From contig CAJQUW010013658.1 in assembly GCA_907163375.1 (NCBI GenBank), forward strand, positions 372,001 to 436,000: a stretch of DNA of 64,000 nt, in the 5' to 3' direction. Under the pieces are notes generated by a model, which was not told the DNA's origin, did not search any database, and saw only the letters and a list, made by a program, of their open reading frames with translations. The stretch comes from Prostheceraeus crozeri. Lineage: Eukaryota; Platyhelminthes; Polycladida; Euryleptidae. Numbering within the stretch: position 1 is the stretch's first letter; each line of letters starts with the position of its first letter. The position numbers were made by a program, and so were the translations under genes. Below are positions 42,901-56,044 of the stretch, in pieces.

Positions 42901-45900
42901 CGGAGTCCTATCACAGAGCATAGTCGGAATTCCATCAAAGGTCGGAGTCGGAATCCAATTAAAGGGCGGAGACGGAAACCTATCAAACCCGGAGTCGGCA
43001 TCCTCTCAAACCCCGGAGTCGGAATCCTATCAAAGGGTGGAGTCGGAATCCTATCAAACCCCGGAGTCGGAGTCCTCTCAAACCCCGGAGTCGGAATCCT
43101 ATCAAAGGCTGAAGTCGGAGTCCTCTCAAACCCCGAAGTCGAAATTCTATCAAACGGCGGAGTCGGAGTCCTCCCAAACCTCCAGTCGGAATCCAATCAA
43201 ACTCCAGAGTCGGAATCCTATCAAAGGGCTGAGTCGGAATCCTATCAAATCCCGGAGTCGAAATCCTATCAAAGGGCGGAGTCGGAATCCTCTCAAACCC
43301 CGGAGTCGGAATCCTATCAAACTCCAGAGTCGGAATCCCATCAAAGGGCGGAGTCGGAATCCTATCAAAGGCCGAAGTCGGAATCCTCTCAAACCCCAGA
43401 GTCGGAATTCTATTAAAGGGCGGAGTCGGAATCCTATCAAAGCGCGGAGTCGGAATCCTCTCAAACACCGGAGTCGAATCCTATCAAAGGGTGGAGACGA
43501 AGTCCTCTCAAACCCAGGAGTCGGAGTCCTCTCAAACCCCGAAATTGTCGAATCCTATCAAAGGCTGAAGTCGGAATCCTCTCAAACCCCAAAGTCGGAA
43601 TCCTATCAAAGAGCGGAGTCGGAATCCTATCAAAGGCTGAAGTCGGAATTCTCTCAAACCCCGAAGTCTGAATTCTATCAAAGGGCGGAGTCGGAATCCT
43701 CTCAAACCCCGGAGTCGGAATCCTATCAAACTCCAGAGTCGGAGTCCTATCAAAGGGCGGAGTCAGAATCCTATCAAACCCCGAAGTCAGAATCATATCA
43801 CAGGGCAGAGTCGGAATCATATCAAACTCCAGAGTCGGAATCCCATCAAAGGGCGGAGTCGGAATCCTATCAAAGGCCGAAGTCGGAATCCTCTCAAACC
43901 CGCAGAGCCGGAATTCTATCAAAGGGCGGAGTCGGAATCCCATCAAAGGGCAGAGTCGGAATCCTCTCAAACACCGGAGTCGGAATTCTATCAAAGGGCG
44001 GAGTCGGAATCTTATCAAAGGGCGGAGTCGGAATCCTATCAAACTCCAGAGTCGGAGTCCTATCAAAAGGCGGAGTCAGAATCCCACCAAAGGGCGGAGT
44101 CGGAATCCCATCAAACCCCGGAGTCGGAATCCTATCAAAGGCCGAAGACGGAATCCTCTCAAACCCCAGAGTCGGAATTCTATCAAAGGGCGGAGTCGGA
44201 ATTCTATCAAAGAGCGGAGTCGGAATCCTCTCAAACACCGGAGTCGGAATTCTATCAAAGGGCGGAGTCCGAATCCTATCAAAGGGCGGAGTCGGAATCC
44301 TATCAAACACCGGAGTCGGAGTCCTCTCAAACCCCGGAGTCGGAATCCTATCAAAGGCTGAAGTCGGAATCCTCTCAAACCCCGAAGTCGGAATTCTATC
44401 AAACGGCGGAGTCGGAGTCCTCCCAAACTCCAGAGTCGGAATCCTATCAAACTCCAGAGTCGGAATCCTATCAAAGGGCGGAGTCGGAATCCTATCAAAT
44501 CCCGGAGTCGAAATCCTATCAAAGGGCGGAGTCGGAATCCTCTCAAACCCCGGAGTCGAAATCCTATCAAAGAGCGGAGTCGGAATCCTCTCAAACCCCG
44601 GAGTCGGAATCCTATCAAACTCCAGAGTCGGAATCCCATCAAAGGGCGGAGTCGGAATCCTATCAAAGGCCGAAGTCGGAATCCTCTCAAACCCCAGAGT
44701 CGGAATTCTATTAAAGGGCGGAGTCGGAATCCTATCAAAGCGCGGAGTCGGAATCCTCTCAAACACCGTAGTCGGAATCCTATCAAAGGGTGGAGACGAA
44801 GTCCTCTCAAACCCCGGAGTCGGAGTCCTCTCAAACCCCGGAATTGTCGGAATCCTATCAAAGGCCGAAGTCGGAATCCTCTAAAACCCCAGAGTCGGAA
44901 TTCTATCAAAGGGCGGATTCGGAATTCTATCAAAGGGCGGAGTCGGAATCCTATCAAAGGGCGGAGACGGAATCCTATCAAAACGCGGAGTCGGAATCCC
45001 ATCAAAGGGCGGAGTCGGAATCCCATCAAACCCCGGAGTCTGAATCGTCTCAAACCCCGGAGTCCGAATCCTATCAAACTCCAGAGCCGGAGTCCTATCA
45101 CAGAGCATAGTCGGAATTCCATCAAAGGTCGGAGTCGGAATCCAATTAAAGGGCGGAGACGGAAACCTATCAAACCCGGAGTCGGCATCCTCTCAAACCC
45201 CGGATTCGGAATCCTATCGAAGGGCGGAGTCGGAATCCTATCAAACCCCGGAGTCGGAGTCCTCTCAAACCCCGGAGTCGGAATCCTATCAAAGGGTGGA
45301 GACGAAGTCCTCTCAAACCCCGAAGTCGGAATTCTATCAAACGGCGGAGTCGGAGTCCTCCCAAACTCCAGAGTCGGAATCCAATCAAACTCCAGAGTCG
45401 GAATCCTATCAAAGGGCGGAGTCGGAATCCTATCAAATCCCGGAGTCGAAATCCTATCAAAGGGCGGAGTAGGAATCCTCTCAAACCGCGGAGTCGGAAT
45501 CCTATCAAACTCCAGAGTCGGAATCCCATCAAAGGGCGGAGTCGGAATCCTATCAAAGGCCGAAGTCGGAATCCTCTCAAACCCCAGAGTCGGAATTCTA
45601 TTAAAGGGCGGAGTCGGAATCCTATCAAAGCGCGGAGTCGGAATCCTCTCAAACACCGGAGTCGGAATCCTATCAAAGGGTGGAGACGAAGTCCTCTCAA
45701 ACCCCGGAGTCGGAGTCCTCTCAAACCCCGGAATTGTCGGAATCCTATCAAAGGCTGAAGTCGGAATCCTCTCAAACCCCAAAGTCAGAATCCTATCAAA
45801 GAGCGGAGTCGGAATCCTATCAAAGGCTGAAGTCGGAATCCTCTCAAACCCCGAAGTCGGAATTCTATCAAAGGGCGGAGTCGGAATCCTCTCAAACCCC

Positions 45901-48900
45901 GGAGTCGGAATCCTATCAAACTCCAGAGTCGGAGTCCTATCAAAGGGCGGAGTCAGAATCCTATCAAACCCAAAAGTCAGAATCATATCACAGGGCAGAG
46001 TCGGAATCATATCAAACTCCAGAGTCGGAATCCCATCAAAGGGCGGAGTCGGAATCCTATCAAAGGCCGAAGTCGGAATCCCCTCAAACCCGCAGAGCCG
46101 GAATTCTATCAAAGGGCGGAGTCGGAATCCCATCAAAGGGCAGAGTCGGAATCCTCTCAAACACCGGAGTCGGAATCCTATCAAAGGGCGGAGTCGAAAT
46201 CCCATCAAAGGGCGGAGCCGGAATCCCATCAAAAGGCGGAGTCGGAATCCCATCAAAGGGCGGAGTCGGAATCCCATCAAACCCCGGAGTCGGAATCCTC
46301 TCAAACCCCGGAGTCGGAATCCTATCAAACACCAAAGTCGGAGTCCTATCAAAGGGCGGAGTCGGAATCCCATCAAACCCCGAAGTCAGAATCATATCAC
46401 AGGGCAGCGTCGGAATCCTATCAAACTCCGATGTCGGAATCCTATCAAGGGGCGGAGTCGGAATCCTATCAAAGGGCGTAGTCGGAATCCTATCGAAGGG
46501 CGGAGTCGGAGTCCTATCAAAGGCCGAAGTCGGAATCCTCTCAAACCCCGGAGTCGGAATTCTATCAAAGGGCGGATTCGGAATTCTATCAAAGGGCGGA
46601 GACGGAATCCTATCAAAGGGCGGAGACGGAATCCTATCAAAACGCGGAGTCGGAATCCCATCAAAGGGCGGAGTCGGAATCCCATCAAACCCCGGAGTCT
46701 GAATCGTCTCAAACCCCGGAGTCGGAGTCCTATCACAGAGCATAGTCGGAATTCCATCAATGGTCGGAGTCGGAATCCAATTAAAGGGCGGAGACGGAAA
46801 CCTATCAAACCCGGAGTCGGCATCCTCTCAAACCCCGGAGTCGGAATCCTATCAAAGGGTGGAGTCGGAATCCTCTCAAACCCCGGAGTCGGAGTCCTCT
46901 CAAACCCCGGAGTCGGAATCCTATCAAAGGCTGAAGTCGGAATCCTCTCAAACCCAGAAGTCGGAATTCTATCAAACGGCGGAGTCGGAGTCCTCCCAAA
47001 CTCCAGAAACGGAATCCTATCAAAGGGCTGAGTCGGAATCCTATCAAATCCCGGAGTCGAAATCCTATCAAAGGGCGGAGTCGGAATCCTCTCAAACCGC
47101 GTAGTCGGAATCCTCTCAAACCCCGGAGTCGGAATCCTATCAAACTCCAGAGTCGGAGTCCTATCAAAGGGCGGAGTCGGAATCGTATCAAAGGCCGAAG
47201 TCAGAATCATACCACAGGGCAGAGTCGGAATCCTATCAAACTCCAGAGTCGGAATCCCATCAAAGGGCGGAGTCGGAATCCTATCAAAGGCCGAAGTCGG
47301 AATCCTCTCAAACCCCAGAGTCGGAATTCTATCGAAGGGCGGAGTCGGAATCCTATCAAAGCGCGGAGTCGGAATCCTCTCAAACACCGGAGTCGGAATC
47401 CTATCAAAGGGTGGAGACGAAGTCCTCTCAAACCCCGAAGTCGGAATTCTATCAAACGGCGGAGTCGGAGTCCTCCCAAACTCCAGAGTCGGAATCCAAT
47501 CAAACTCCAGAGTCGGAATCCTATCAAAGGGCGGAGTCGGAATCCTATCAAATCCCGGAGTCGAAATCCTATCAAAGGGCGGAGTCGGAATCCTCTCAAA
47601 CCCCGGAGTCGGAATCCTATCAAACTCCAGAGTCGGAATCCCATCAAAGGGCGGAGTCGGAATCCTATCAAAGGCCGAAGTCGGAATCCTCTCAAACCCC
47701 AGAGTCGGAATTCTATTAAAGGGCGGAGTCGGAATCCTATCAAAGCGCGGAGTCGGAATCCTCTCAAACACCGGAGTCGGAATCCTATCAAAGGGTGGAG
47801 ACGAAGTCCTCTCAAACCCCGGAGTCGGAGTCCTCTCAAACCCCGGAATTGTCGGAATCCTATCAAAGGCTGAAGTCGGAATCCTCTCAAACCCCAAAGT
47901 CGGAATCCTATCAAAGAGCGGAGTCGGAATCCTATCAAAGGCTGAAGTCGGAATCCTCTCAAACCCCGAAGTCGGAATTCTATCAAAGGGCGGAGTCGGA
48001 ATCCTCTCAAACCCCGGAGTCGGAATCCTATCAAACTCCAGAGTCGGAGTCCTATCAAAGGGCGGAGTCAGAATCCTATCAAACCCCGAAGTCAGAATCA
48101 TATCACAGGGCAGAGTCGGAATCCTATCAAACTCCAGAGTCGGAATCCCATCAAGGACGGAGTCGGAATCCTATCAAAGGCCGAAGTCGGAATCCTCTCA
48201 AACCCGCAGAGCCGGAATTCTATCAAAGGGCGGAGTCGGAATCCCATCAAAGGGCAGAGTCGGAATCCTCTCAAACACCGGAGTCGGAATTCTATCAAAG
48301 GGCGGAGTCAGAATCCCACCAAAGGGCGGAGTCGGAATCCCATCAAACCCCGGAGTCGGAATCCTATCAAAGGCCGAAGACGGAATCCTCTCAAACCCCA
48401 GAGTCGGAATTCTATCAAATGGCGGAGTCGGAATTCTATCAAAGAGCGGAGTCGGAATCCTCTCAAACTCCAGAGTCGTAGTCCTATCAAAAGGCGGAGT
48501 CAGAATCCCATCAAAGGGCGGAGTCGGAATCCCATCAAACCCCGGAGTTGGAATCCTCTCAAACCCCGGAGTCGGAATCCTATTAAACTCCAGAGTCGAG
48601 TCCTATCAAAGGGCGGAGTCGGAATCCTATCAAACCCCGAAGTCAGAATCATATCACAGGGCAGAGTCGGAATCCTATCAAACTCCAGAGTCGGAATCCC
48701 ATCAAAGGGCGGAGTCGGAATCCTATCAAAGGCCGAAGTCGGAATCCTCTCAAACCCCAGAGTCGGAATTCTATCAAAGGGCGGAGTCGGAATCCTCTCA
48801 AACCCCTGAGTCGGAATTCTATCAAAGGGCGGAGTCGGAATCCTATCAAAGGGCGGAGTCGGAATCCTATCAAAAGGCGGAGTCGGAATCCTATCAAAGG

Positions 48901-51900
48901 GCGGAGCCGGAATCCCATCAAAAGGCGGAGTCAGAATCCCATCAAAGGAAGGAGTCGGAATCCCATCAAACCCCGGAGTCGGAATCCTCTCAAACCCCGG
49001 AGTCGGAATCCTATCAAACACCAAAGTCGGAGTCCTATCAAAGGGCGGAGTCGGAATCCTATCAAACCCCGAAGTCAGAATCATATCACAGGGCAGCGTC
49101 GGAATCCTATCAAACCCCGATGTCGGAATCCTATCAAGGGGCGGAGTCGGAATCCTATCAAAGGGCGGAGTCGGAATCCTATCGAAGGGCGGAGTCGGAG
49201 TCCTATCAAAGGCCGAAGTCGGAATCCTCTCAAACCCCAGAGTCGGAATTCTATCAAAGGGCGGATTCGGAATTCTATCAAAGGGCGGAGTCGGAATCCT
49301 ATCAAAGGGCGGAGACGGAATCCTATCAAAACGCGGAGTCGGAATCCCATCAAAGGGCGGAGTCGGAATCCCATCAAACCCCGGAGTCGGAGTCCTATCA
49401 CAGAGCATAGTCGGAATTCCATCAAAGGACGGAGTCGGAATCCAATTAAAGGGCGGAGACGGAAACCTATCAAACCCGGAGTCGGCATCCTCTCAAACCA
49501 CGGAGTCGGAATCCTATCAAAGGGTGGAGTCGGAATCCTCTCAAACCCCGGAGTCGGAGTCCTCTCAAACCCCGGAGTCGGAGTCCTCTCAAACCCCGGA
49601 GTCGGAATCCTATCAAAGGCTGAAGTCGGAATCCTCTCAAACCCAGAAGTCGGAATTCTATCAAACGGCGGAGTCGGAGTCCTCCCAAACTCCAGAGTCG
49701 GAATCCTATCAAACTCCAGAGTCGGAGTCCTATCAAAGGGCGGAGTCGGAATCCTATCAAATCCCGGAGTCGAAATCCTATCAAAGGGCGAAGTGGGAAT
49801 CCTCTCAAACCCCGGAGTCGGAATCCTATCAAACTCCAGAGTCGGAGTCCTATCAAAGGGCGGAGTCGGAATCGTATCAAAGGCCGAAGTCAGAATCATA
49901 TCACAGGGCAGAGTCGGAATCCTATCAAACTCCAGAGTCGGAATCCCATCAAAGGGCGGAGTCGGAATCCTATCAAAGGCCGAAGTCGGAATCCTCTCAA
50001 ACCCCAGAGTCGGAATTCTATCAAACGGCGGAGTCGGAGTCCTCCCAAACTCCAGAGTCGGAATCCTATCAAACTCCAGAGTCGGAGTCCTATCAAAGGG
50101 CGGAGTCGGAATCCTATCAAATCCCGGAGTCGAAATCCTATCAAAGGGCGTAGTCGGAATCCTCTCAAACCCCGGAGTCGGAATCCTATCAAACTCCAGA
50201 GTCGGAGTCCTATCAAAGGGCGGAGTCGGAATCGTATCAAAGGCCGAAGTCAGAATCATATCACAGGGCAGAGTCGGAATCCTATCAAACTCCAGAGTCG
50301 GAATCCCATCAAAGGGCGGAGTCGGAATCCTATCAAAGGCCGAAGTCGGTATCCTCTCAAACCCCAAAGTCGGAATCCGATCAAAGAGCGCAGTCGGAAT
50401 CCTCTCAAACACCGAAGTCGGAATCCTATCAAATCCCGGAGTCGGAATCCTATCAAAGGGCGGAGTCGGAATCCTCTCAAACCCCGGAGTCGGAATCCTA
50501 TCAAACTCCAGAGTCGGAGTCCTATCAAAGGGCGGAGTCGGAATCCTATCAAACCCCGAAGTCAGAATCATTTCACAGGGCAGAGTCGGAATCCTATCAA
50601 ACTCCATAGTCGGAATCCCATCAAAGGGCGGAGTCGGAATCCTATCAAAGGCCGAAGTCGGAATCCTCTCAAACCCCAGAGCCGGAATTCTATCAAAGGG
50701 CGGAGTCGGAATCCCATCAAAGGGCAGAGTCGGAATCCTCTCAAACGCCGGAGTCGGAATCCTATCAAAGGGCGGAGTCGGAATCCTATCAAATCCCGGA
50801 GTCGGAATCCTATCAAACTCCAGAGTCGGAGTCCTATCAAAAGGCGGAGTCAGAATCCCACCAAAGGGCGGAGTCGGAATCCCATCAAACCCCGGAGTCG
50901 GAATCCTATTAAAGGCCGAAGTCGGAATCCTCTCAAACCCCAGAGTCGGATTCCAATTAAAGGGCGGAGACGGAAACCTATCAAACCCGGAGTCGGCATC
51001 CTCTCAAACCCCGGAGTCGGAATCCTATCAAAGGGTGGAGACGGAGTCCTATCAAAGAGCGGAGTCGGAATCCTCCCAAACCCCGGAGTCGGAATCCTCT
51101 CAAACCCCGGAGTCAGAATCATATCACAGTACAGAGTCGGAATTCTATCAAAACCCCGGAGTCGGAATCCTCCCGAACCCCGGAGTCGGAATCCTCTCAA
51201 ACCCCGGAGTCAGAATCATATCACAGGGCAGAGTCGGAATTTTATCAAAACCCAGAGTCGGAGTCCTCTCAAACCCCGCAATTGTCGGAATCCTATCAAA
51301 GGGCGGAGTCGCAATTCTATCAAATTGCGGAGTCGGAATCCTCTCAAACCCCGGGGTCGGAATCCTATCAAAGGGCGGAGTCGGAATCCTCTCAAACCCC
51401 AGAGTCGGAATCCTATCAAACTCCAGAATCGGAGTCCTATCAAAGGGCGGAGTCGGAATCCTATCAAACCCCGAAGTCAGAATCCTATCACAGGGCAGAG
51501 TCGGAATTCTATCGAAACCCCGGAGTCGGAATCCTATGAGAGGGCGGAGTCGGAATTCTATCATAGGGCGGAGTCGGAATCCTATCAAAAGGCGGAGTCG
51601 GAATCCCATCAAAAGACGGAGTCGGAATCCCATCAAAGGGCGGAGTCGGAATCCCATCAAATCCCGGAGTCTGAACCGTCTCAAACTCCAGAGTCGGAGT
51701 CCTATGAAAGGGCGGAGTCGGAATCCTATCACAGGGCAGAGTCGGAATCCTCTCAAACCCCAGAGTCGGAATTCTATCAAAGGGCGGATTCGGAATTCTA
51801 TCAAAGGCCGAAGTCGGAATCCTCTAAAACCCCAAAGTCGGAATTCTATCAAATGGCGGATTCGGAATTCTATCAAAGGGCGGAGTCGGAATTTTTTCAA

Positions 51901-51950
51901 AACCCGGTCTCGGAGTCCTCTCAAACCCCGGAATTGTCGGAATCCTATCA
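33929..51950 (+). repeat. 24-bp minisatellite array, left block (about 750 monomers)
   Basis: The monomer is about 24 bp, mostly of two forms: GTCGGAATCCTATCAAAGGG plus CGGA, and GTCGGAATCCTCTCAAACCC plus CGGA, with many point variants. Because 24 is a multiple of three and the monomer lacks stops in most frames, long frames appear on both strands (octads such as SESYQRAE, RNPIKGRS, GILSKGGV, IPTPPFDR, GFRLRPLI). These are by-products. Higher-order structure is visible: a marker 'agcatagtcggaattccatc' recurs near 36163, 37093, 38031, 39429, 40535, 41400, 42918, 45106, 46740 and 49406, spaced 0.87-2.7 kb apart. Confidence 0.95.
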
Positions 51951-51954
51951 CATG
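51951..51954. repeat. CATG flank, left
   Basis: Possible 4-bp target duplication, repeated at 56810-56813. CATG is its own reverse complement, so it could equally be the outermost part of the inverted repeats. Confidence 0.5.
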
Positions 51955-52718
51955 TCTCTAAAATCGATTTAAATGATTGGAAATCCGAATGAGATTAGCT
52001 TTGGAATATAGCATGGTGAGTGCATGGACATTGTGAATTTGAAAAATTTCCAAAATCAGTCGAGTAGTTTTTCAATAAATCACAGTTTTATGCATTTCAT
52101 ACTACTTACAAGATTTAAGCGTCTCGTAGGCTATGAAGAAGAAATCCGAATAGCATCTTATCACAGACTATCAACATAAATATCATGTCAATACTGTATA
52201 CAAAATTTGAAACAAATCTGTCGAGACAATGTTGAGAAATTTTGAATTTTTCACTGAAATAGCTTGTAAGTAGTATGTGTCGCAAGGGATCAGGCTAGTG
52301 TGCCGAAAAAAATCCGAATGGCATGTAAATTGATTCATGCTCTTTCTATGGATACAGATTGTCGAGTATGATTGTTTAAGCAGATTCCATCGAGTCAAAT
52401 TGCAGAAAATCTAAAATATATACAAAAATTTAAAATAATAAAAAAAATTGAAGAAAATTTGAATGTAAAATGAAGTATATGCCACTAAATCCGAATGAAT
52501 TGAGATTTGAAAAGTGCATTCTCCAACGTTTCCCATATACTCTATCAAAATATAATATATATAAAGCGAATCGGTCGAGTAGTTGTCTCAAGATTTAGGC
52601 TTATATGTATAGAGTTTTGCGACAAATAGTTGTTGACATTGGACATACTTACATTGGACATTTGTACGCTTCATTGATCTCATGTACTCTATGTAGGTAG
52701 AGTCAATATTACTTATCA
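51955..52718 (+). repeat. Left inverted repeat of the satellite-borne transposon
   Basis: Matches the reverse complement of 56045-56809 almost throughout, ending inward at GTCAATATTACTTATCA. Confidence 0.9.
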
Positions 52719-52893
52719 CGCTGCGTTGAATTCTGTAATCAACATGGAGTTACTGTTCAATTAATCAAGGCTCATTGTTCAATGTTCAATTAGGTCAAGT
52801 GTGACGGTTATTGCTTGAATAGGTAACACATTCCAGCTGATATTTCGATCATTGCATCTGACTTTCTTCTTTCCAATATGCTGATCTGTTGTA

Positions 52894-53255
52894 TTCTAAC
52901 CCAATGAAGATGAATCATGTCGACTTCTAAGTCAATGGGCGGACACTAAGGCGTTAGCTGGCATTATCTGTATCCATAGAAATTAACAATACCATAGAAA
53001 GTCTGTATTTCTATGTCTGTATCTAATTACATTGAAATTGCATTGAGATAGAAACTGCATTATTATCCGGAAGAAGCGGAGTCTATGTCAAATCCCCATA
53101 TAAATTATGCAATAGTCAGACTTTTTGAGTAAAACTTTTTAGATGTCTATATCAGAAGCATAGATTGTCATCTAAGGATCAATGTTTGTAGCCATGTTTG
53201 TAGCATGGATTTGTTTGTAGACATCGCCATAGATTTCATCTTCATTGGGTTAGAA
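52894..53255. mobile_element. Nested MITE-like insertion (362 bp)
   Basis: The termini TTCTAACCCAATGAAGATGA and its reverse complement form an inverted repeat of about 21 bp. TA dinucleotides flank both ends (52892-52893 and 53256-53257), which would fit a Tc1/mariner-type MITE. The interior does not code. Confidence 0.5.
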
Positions 53256-53500
53256 TACCAATAATATCCACTTTTATCGGACACAAATGCAAAACTCCTC
53301 GAAATCTATGCATTTATGTCCTCTAAAAGTGCATACTATTCCTATCATCTAATGATCAAGGATGGCATTGTTTCCGTCGCGCACGGGGATATCAACCCTA
53401 TTCAGCAATGTGTCAGAATCACCACCCACGCAGCGTAAGTGAACAAAGCTTTTCTTAACGTCTGAGCGCGTGAAGACCAGCGCATGCACTTGATTGAATC

Positions 53501-55648
53501 GTGCGGCTGCGAGATTGTGAATTGTCGTGTTGTAATTTATGGCGTCGATTGTCTCAGCATTTCATGACGAAGCTAAACATAGAATATGTAGACGATGTGG
53601 TGAAGTGGGTCTACGATCCAAAATGGTCACGATCTCTGCTTCAACTAAACAAGGTTATCAAGATTATTGGGAATATTGATTTGAGAAATGATAATGCCTT
53701 CTTTGCACCTGAAGTTCTTTGCAAAACCTCTATACTGATCTTCGGCACTTGATGAATAATAAACCTGAAAAAGTTGGAACATTAGCCAGATCTTTTAGTC
53801 AGTTTCCTTTCGACGGCATTTAAAACATCGCAACTCGCTCGATCCTGCCCTGTACAGTTTCACATCCATGTTCTTTGTGCAAAATCCTCAAAAATTACCA
53901 AGATCGTACAATTGTTGAACAAAAGGAACTATTTGGTATTGCACGTTGTGGACGAAAACGAACTTCCGCTGTTATTTTCACGTGTTTGAGCCGTCATGTT
54001 CAAAATGCAGCAAAATCCTATCGAAAACTGAAATGAGTATTCCAAACAGACATCGATGTGTTCCTCTCTCTGAATCTGTTGACGTTTTATGTCATACAAT
54101 GGAAAGAACGGGAAAGAAGTAGAGAGTAGCGGATAAAGTCATGTCAAACCTTGTGTCAAGCAAATTGACAGATGATAACCTTGAAATGAGTCCGCCAGGC
54201 ACGTCATTTTCTGTTTCCCGTTTGAATGGACCACCACTCAAGTTAAACATCTCAAATGAGAAACACAAGCAAGATGTACGAAACTGGAATTGAGCATTTG
54301 ATTGGAATTAAATCATTGTCAAACTGTATCTCTAACAACAGTCTGAGAAAAATCAATTCAGCTATGAAAAGCAAATCAGTGAAGTTTCCAAGTGTTTCCT
54401 CCTATTATTCGGATCGGGATGCTTGTCTTAGCACTTACTTCTCATCCACTGATGACTTTCAGTTTGAAGTTTATCAAAAAGATGACAATCTACAGATGAC
54501 AAATACCTTGCAAATGTTCCAATGATATATTGCAATGACATCAATGTTTAATCAAGACTGGTGGTCATCTGAGACACCTCCAACGCTTGTCATCAAATGT
54601 TCCATTGATCACGGAAACCGCCAAGGGTTTTTGAAAGTTTCTGTACAAATCCTCAATGATGAGCGCTATTCGAATTCTGTATCAGAATTGCTTTTGGTTG
54701 CGTTGGTAGAGGCACCTGAAACTCGTACAAATTTGTTGACAATATTTTCGATAGAATCTTTTCAAAACTTCTTTGGCGATCCTGATTTCAGTACTATTTT
54801 AGTTGCGGACAAAAAATGCTTGCAGTTGATGTTGGGAATATCAACAGGAAACTCTAAGTATCCTTGCGTTTTCTGCACCTGGAAGAATGGGTCAGATTCA
54901 TCTGATGACGATGTAACCATGCGCAGCGGAACGCTACATTCTCAGCAATTGCAAAAATTCAATGACGAATGCGATCGGATAGCAAGAAAAGCAAAAGAAT
55001 TTATAATTCAATTTGTCCCTCTATTCTCGGAGAAACCGACTCGCCCAATCTCTACAAGTGTGGAATACCCATTCTGCATGTATCGCTTGGCATAGTGCAG
55101 CATCTCTTCAACAAAATCGAAGAAAAATTGTCTCAACCAGAGAAAGACGATGTTGGGGAGACATTGAACCGAATAGGAGCTCATAGGTCTCCTTTATCAT
55201 GGGAAAGCGTTCGAAGGCGTGGAGTCAGGAGCATCTTGGAAAATCTTGATATTTTTCCTACTTGTTTCAAGCGAACTGGCTATTATGTAGCACTACGTCG
55301 TTACAAGGAAGTCCTGGACGAATGTGGAGGCGTAAGACGCAAGCACACATTCCAAGACAAAATTGAAGAATTTAAAGAGGCTGTCCGTCAAGCAGGCATT
55401 ACACCCTTCTTGAAAATTCATTTGCTTGACCATGTCGATTTATTCCTGAGTGTCATGGATGAGATCTGCACATTCTCAAATCCTGGCTTATAGGCTGGAC
55501 CAGCGAACAGGCCATCGAAAGCTCTCACCACCATTTTGCAAATACCTGGAGCCGCTACAAAAAGACTCCTGGAAACAGGAAGAAGGCCCTTCTTGGTGCA
55601 GTGATAGACTTTAACTACACAAGATTCTTGACATCTTTTTCTGATTAA
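53501..55648 (+). pseudogene. Transposase relic of the satellite-borne transposon
   Basis: A rightward gene in several frames. 54256-54525 and 54535-55095 share one frame separated by a stop at 54523-54525 and include LVIKCSIDHGNRQGFLKVSV, a zinc-like KYPCVFCTWKNG and basic helices. The frame then shifts near 55.0 kb to ILGETDSPNLYKCGIPILHV and LKIHLLDHVDLFLSVMDE. After another shift near 55.49 kb the end reads GWTSEQAIESSHHHFANTW and LGAVIDFNYTRF, stopping at 55646-55648. Asp in SIDHG, His in HLLDH and Glu in SEQAIESSHH are candidate catalytic residues. 53501-53752 may be an N-terminal piece. Dead copy; superfamily unknown to me. Confidence 0.6.
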
Positions 55649-56044
55649 CTCCGAACATTTTTCCCATTTCCAGCTTTCGTCACAGTGTTGTTCGTGTTCA
55701 ATATAGGTTGTTATTTGCTAATATTTGGTTCTGAATAATATACTTTCTGCTCAAGTCTTAAAACAAGGAAAAGGTAATGCCTATTCTAGTACTGACAAGA
55801 TCAATTTTTTGCAATTTGTAAAAAATTATAAGAATGAAACAAGTAGAGGACCATTCTACAAATAATACTAATTTATATAATTTGCAAAAATCTATAAAAA
55901 AACAAAATAAGTAGAAGACGATCACTATCCTAATATTGTTTGGGTCAATAAATGGATCATAGATGGATCATAGGACGGTGAAAAAATCGTGTAACCAATT
56001 TTGATTAAAGTTATGCCTAAATCTTGAGAAAACTACATTCAACA

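Noticed and set aside
33929-51950. CRISPR array
   Set aside because: Monomers are contiguous 24-bp variants without spacers, in an animal-type context with no cas genes.
33827-51972. Dozens of long open frames (up to 865 codons) with SESYQRAE, IPTPPFDR or GFRLRPLI octads
   Set aside because: They follow from a 24-bp, stop-poor satellite monomer read in several frames and on both strands, with no consistent start, no frame preference and mutual overlap.
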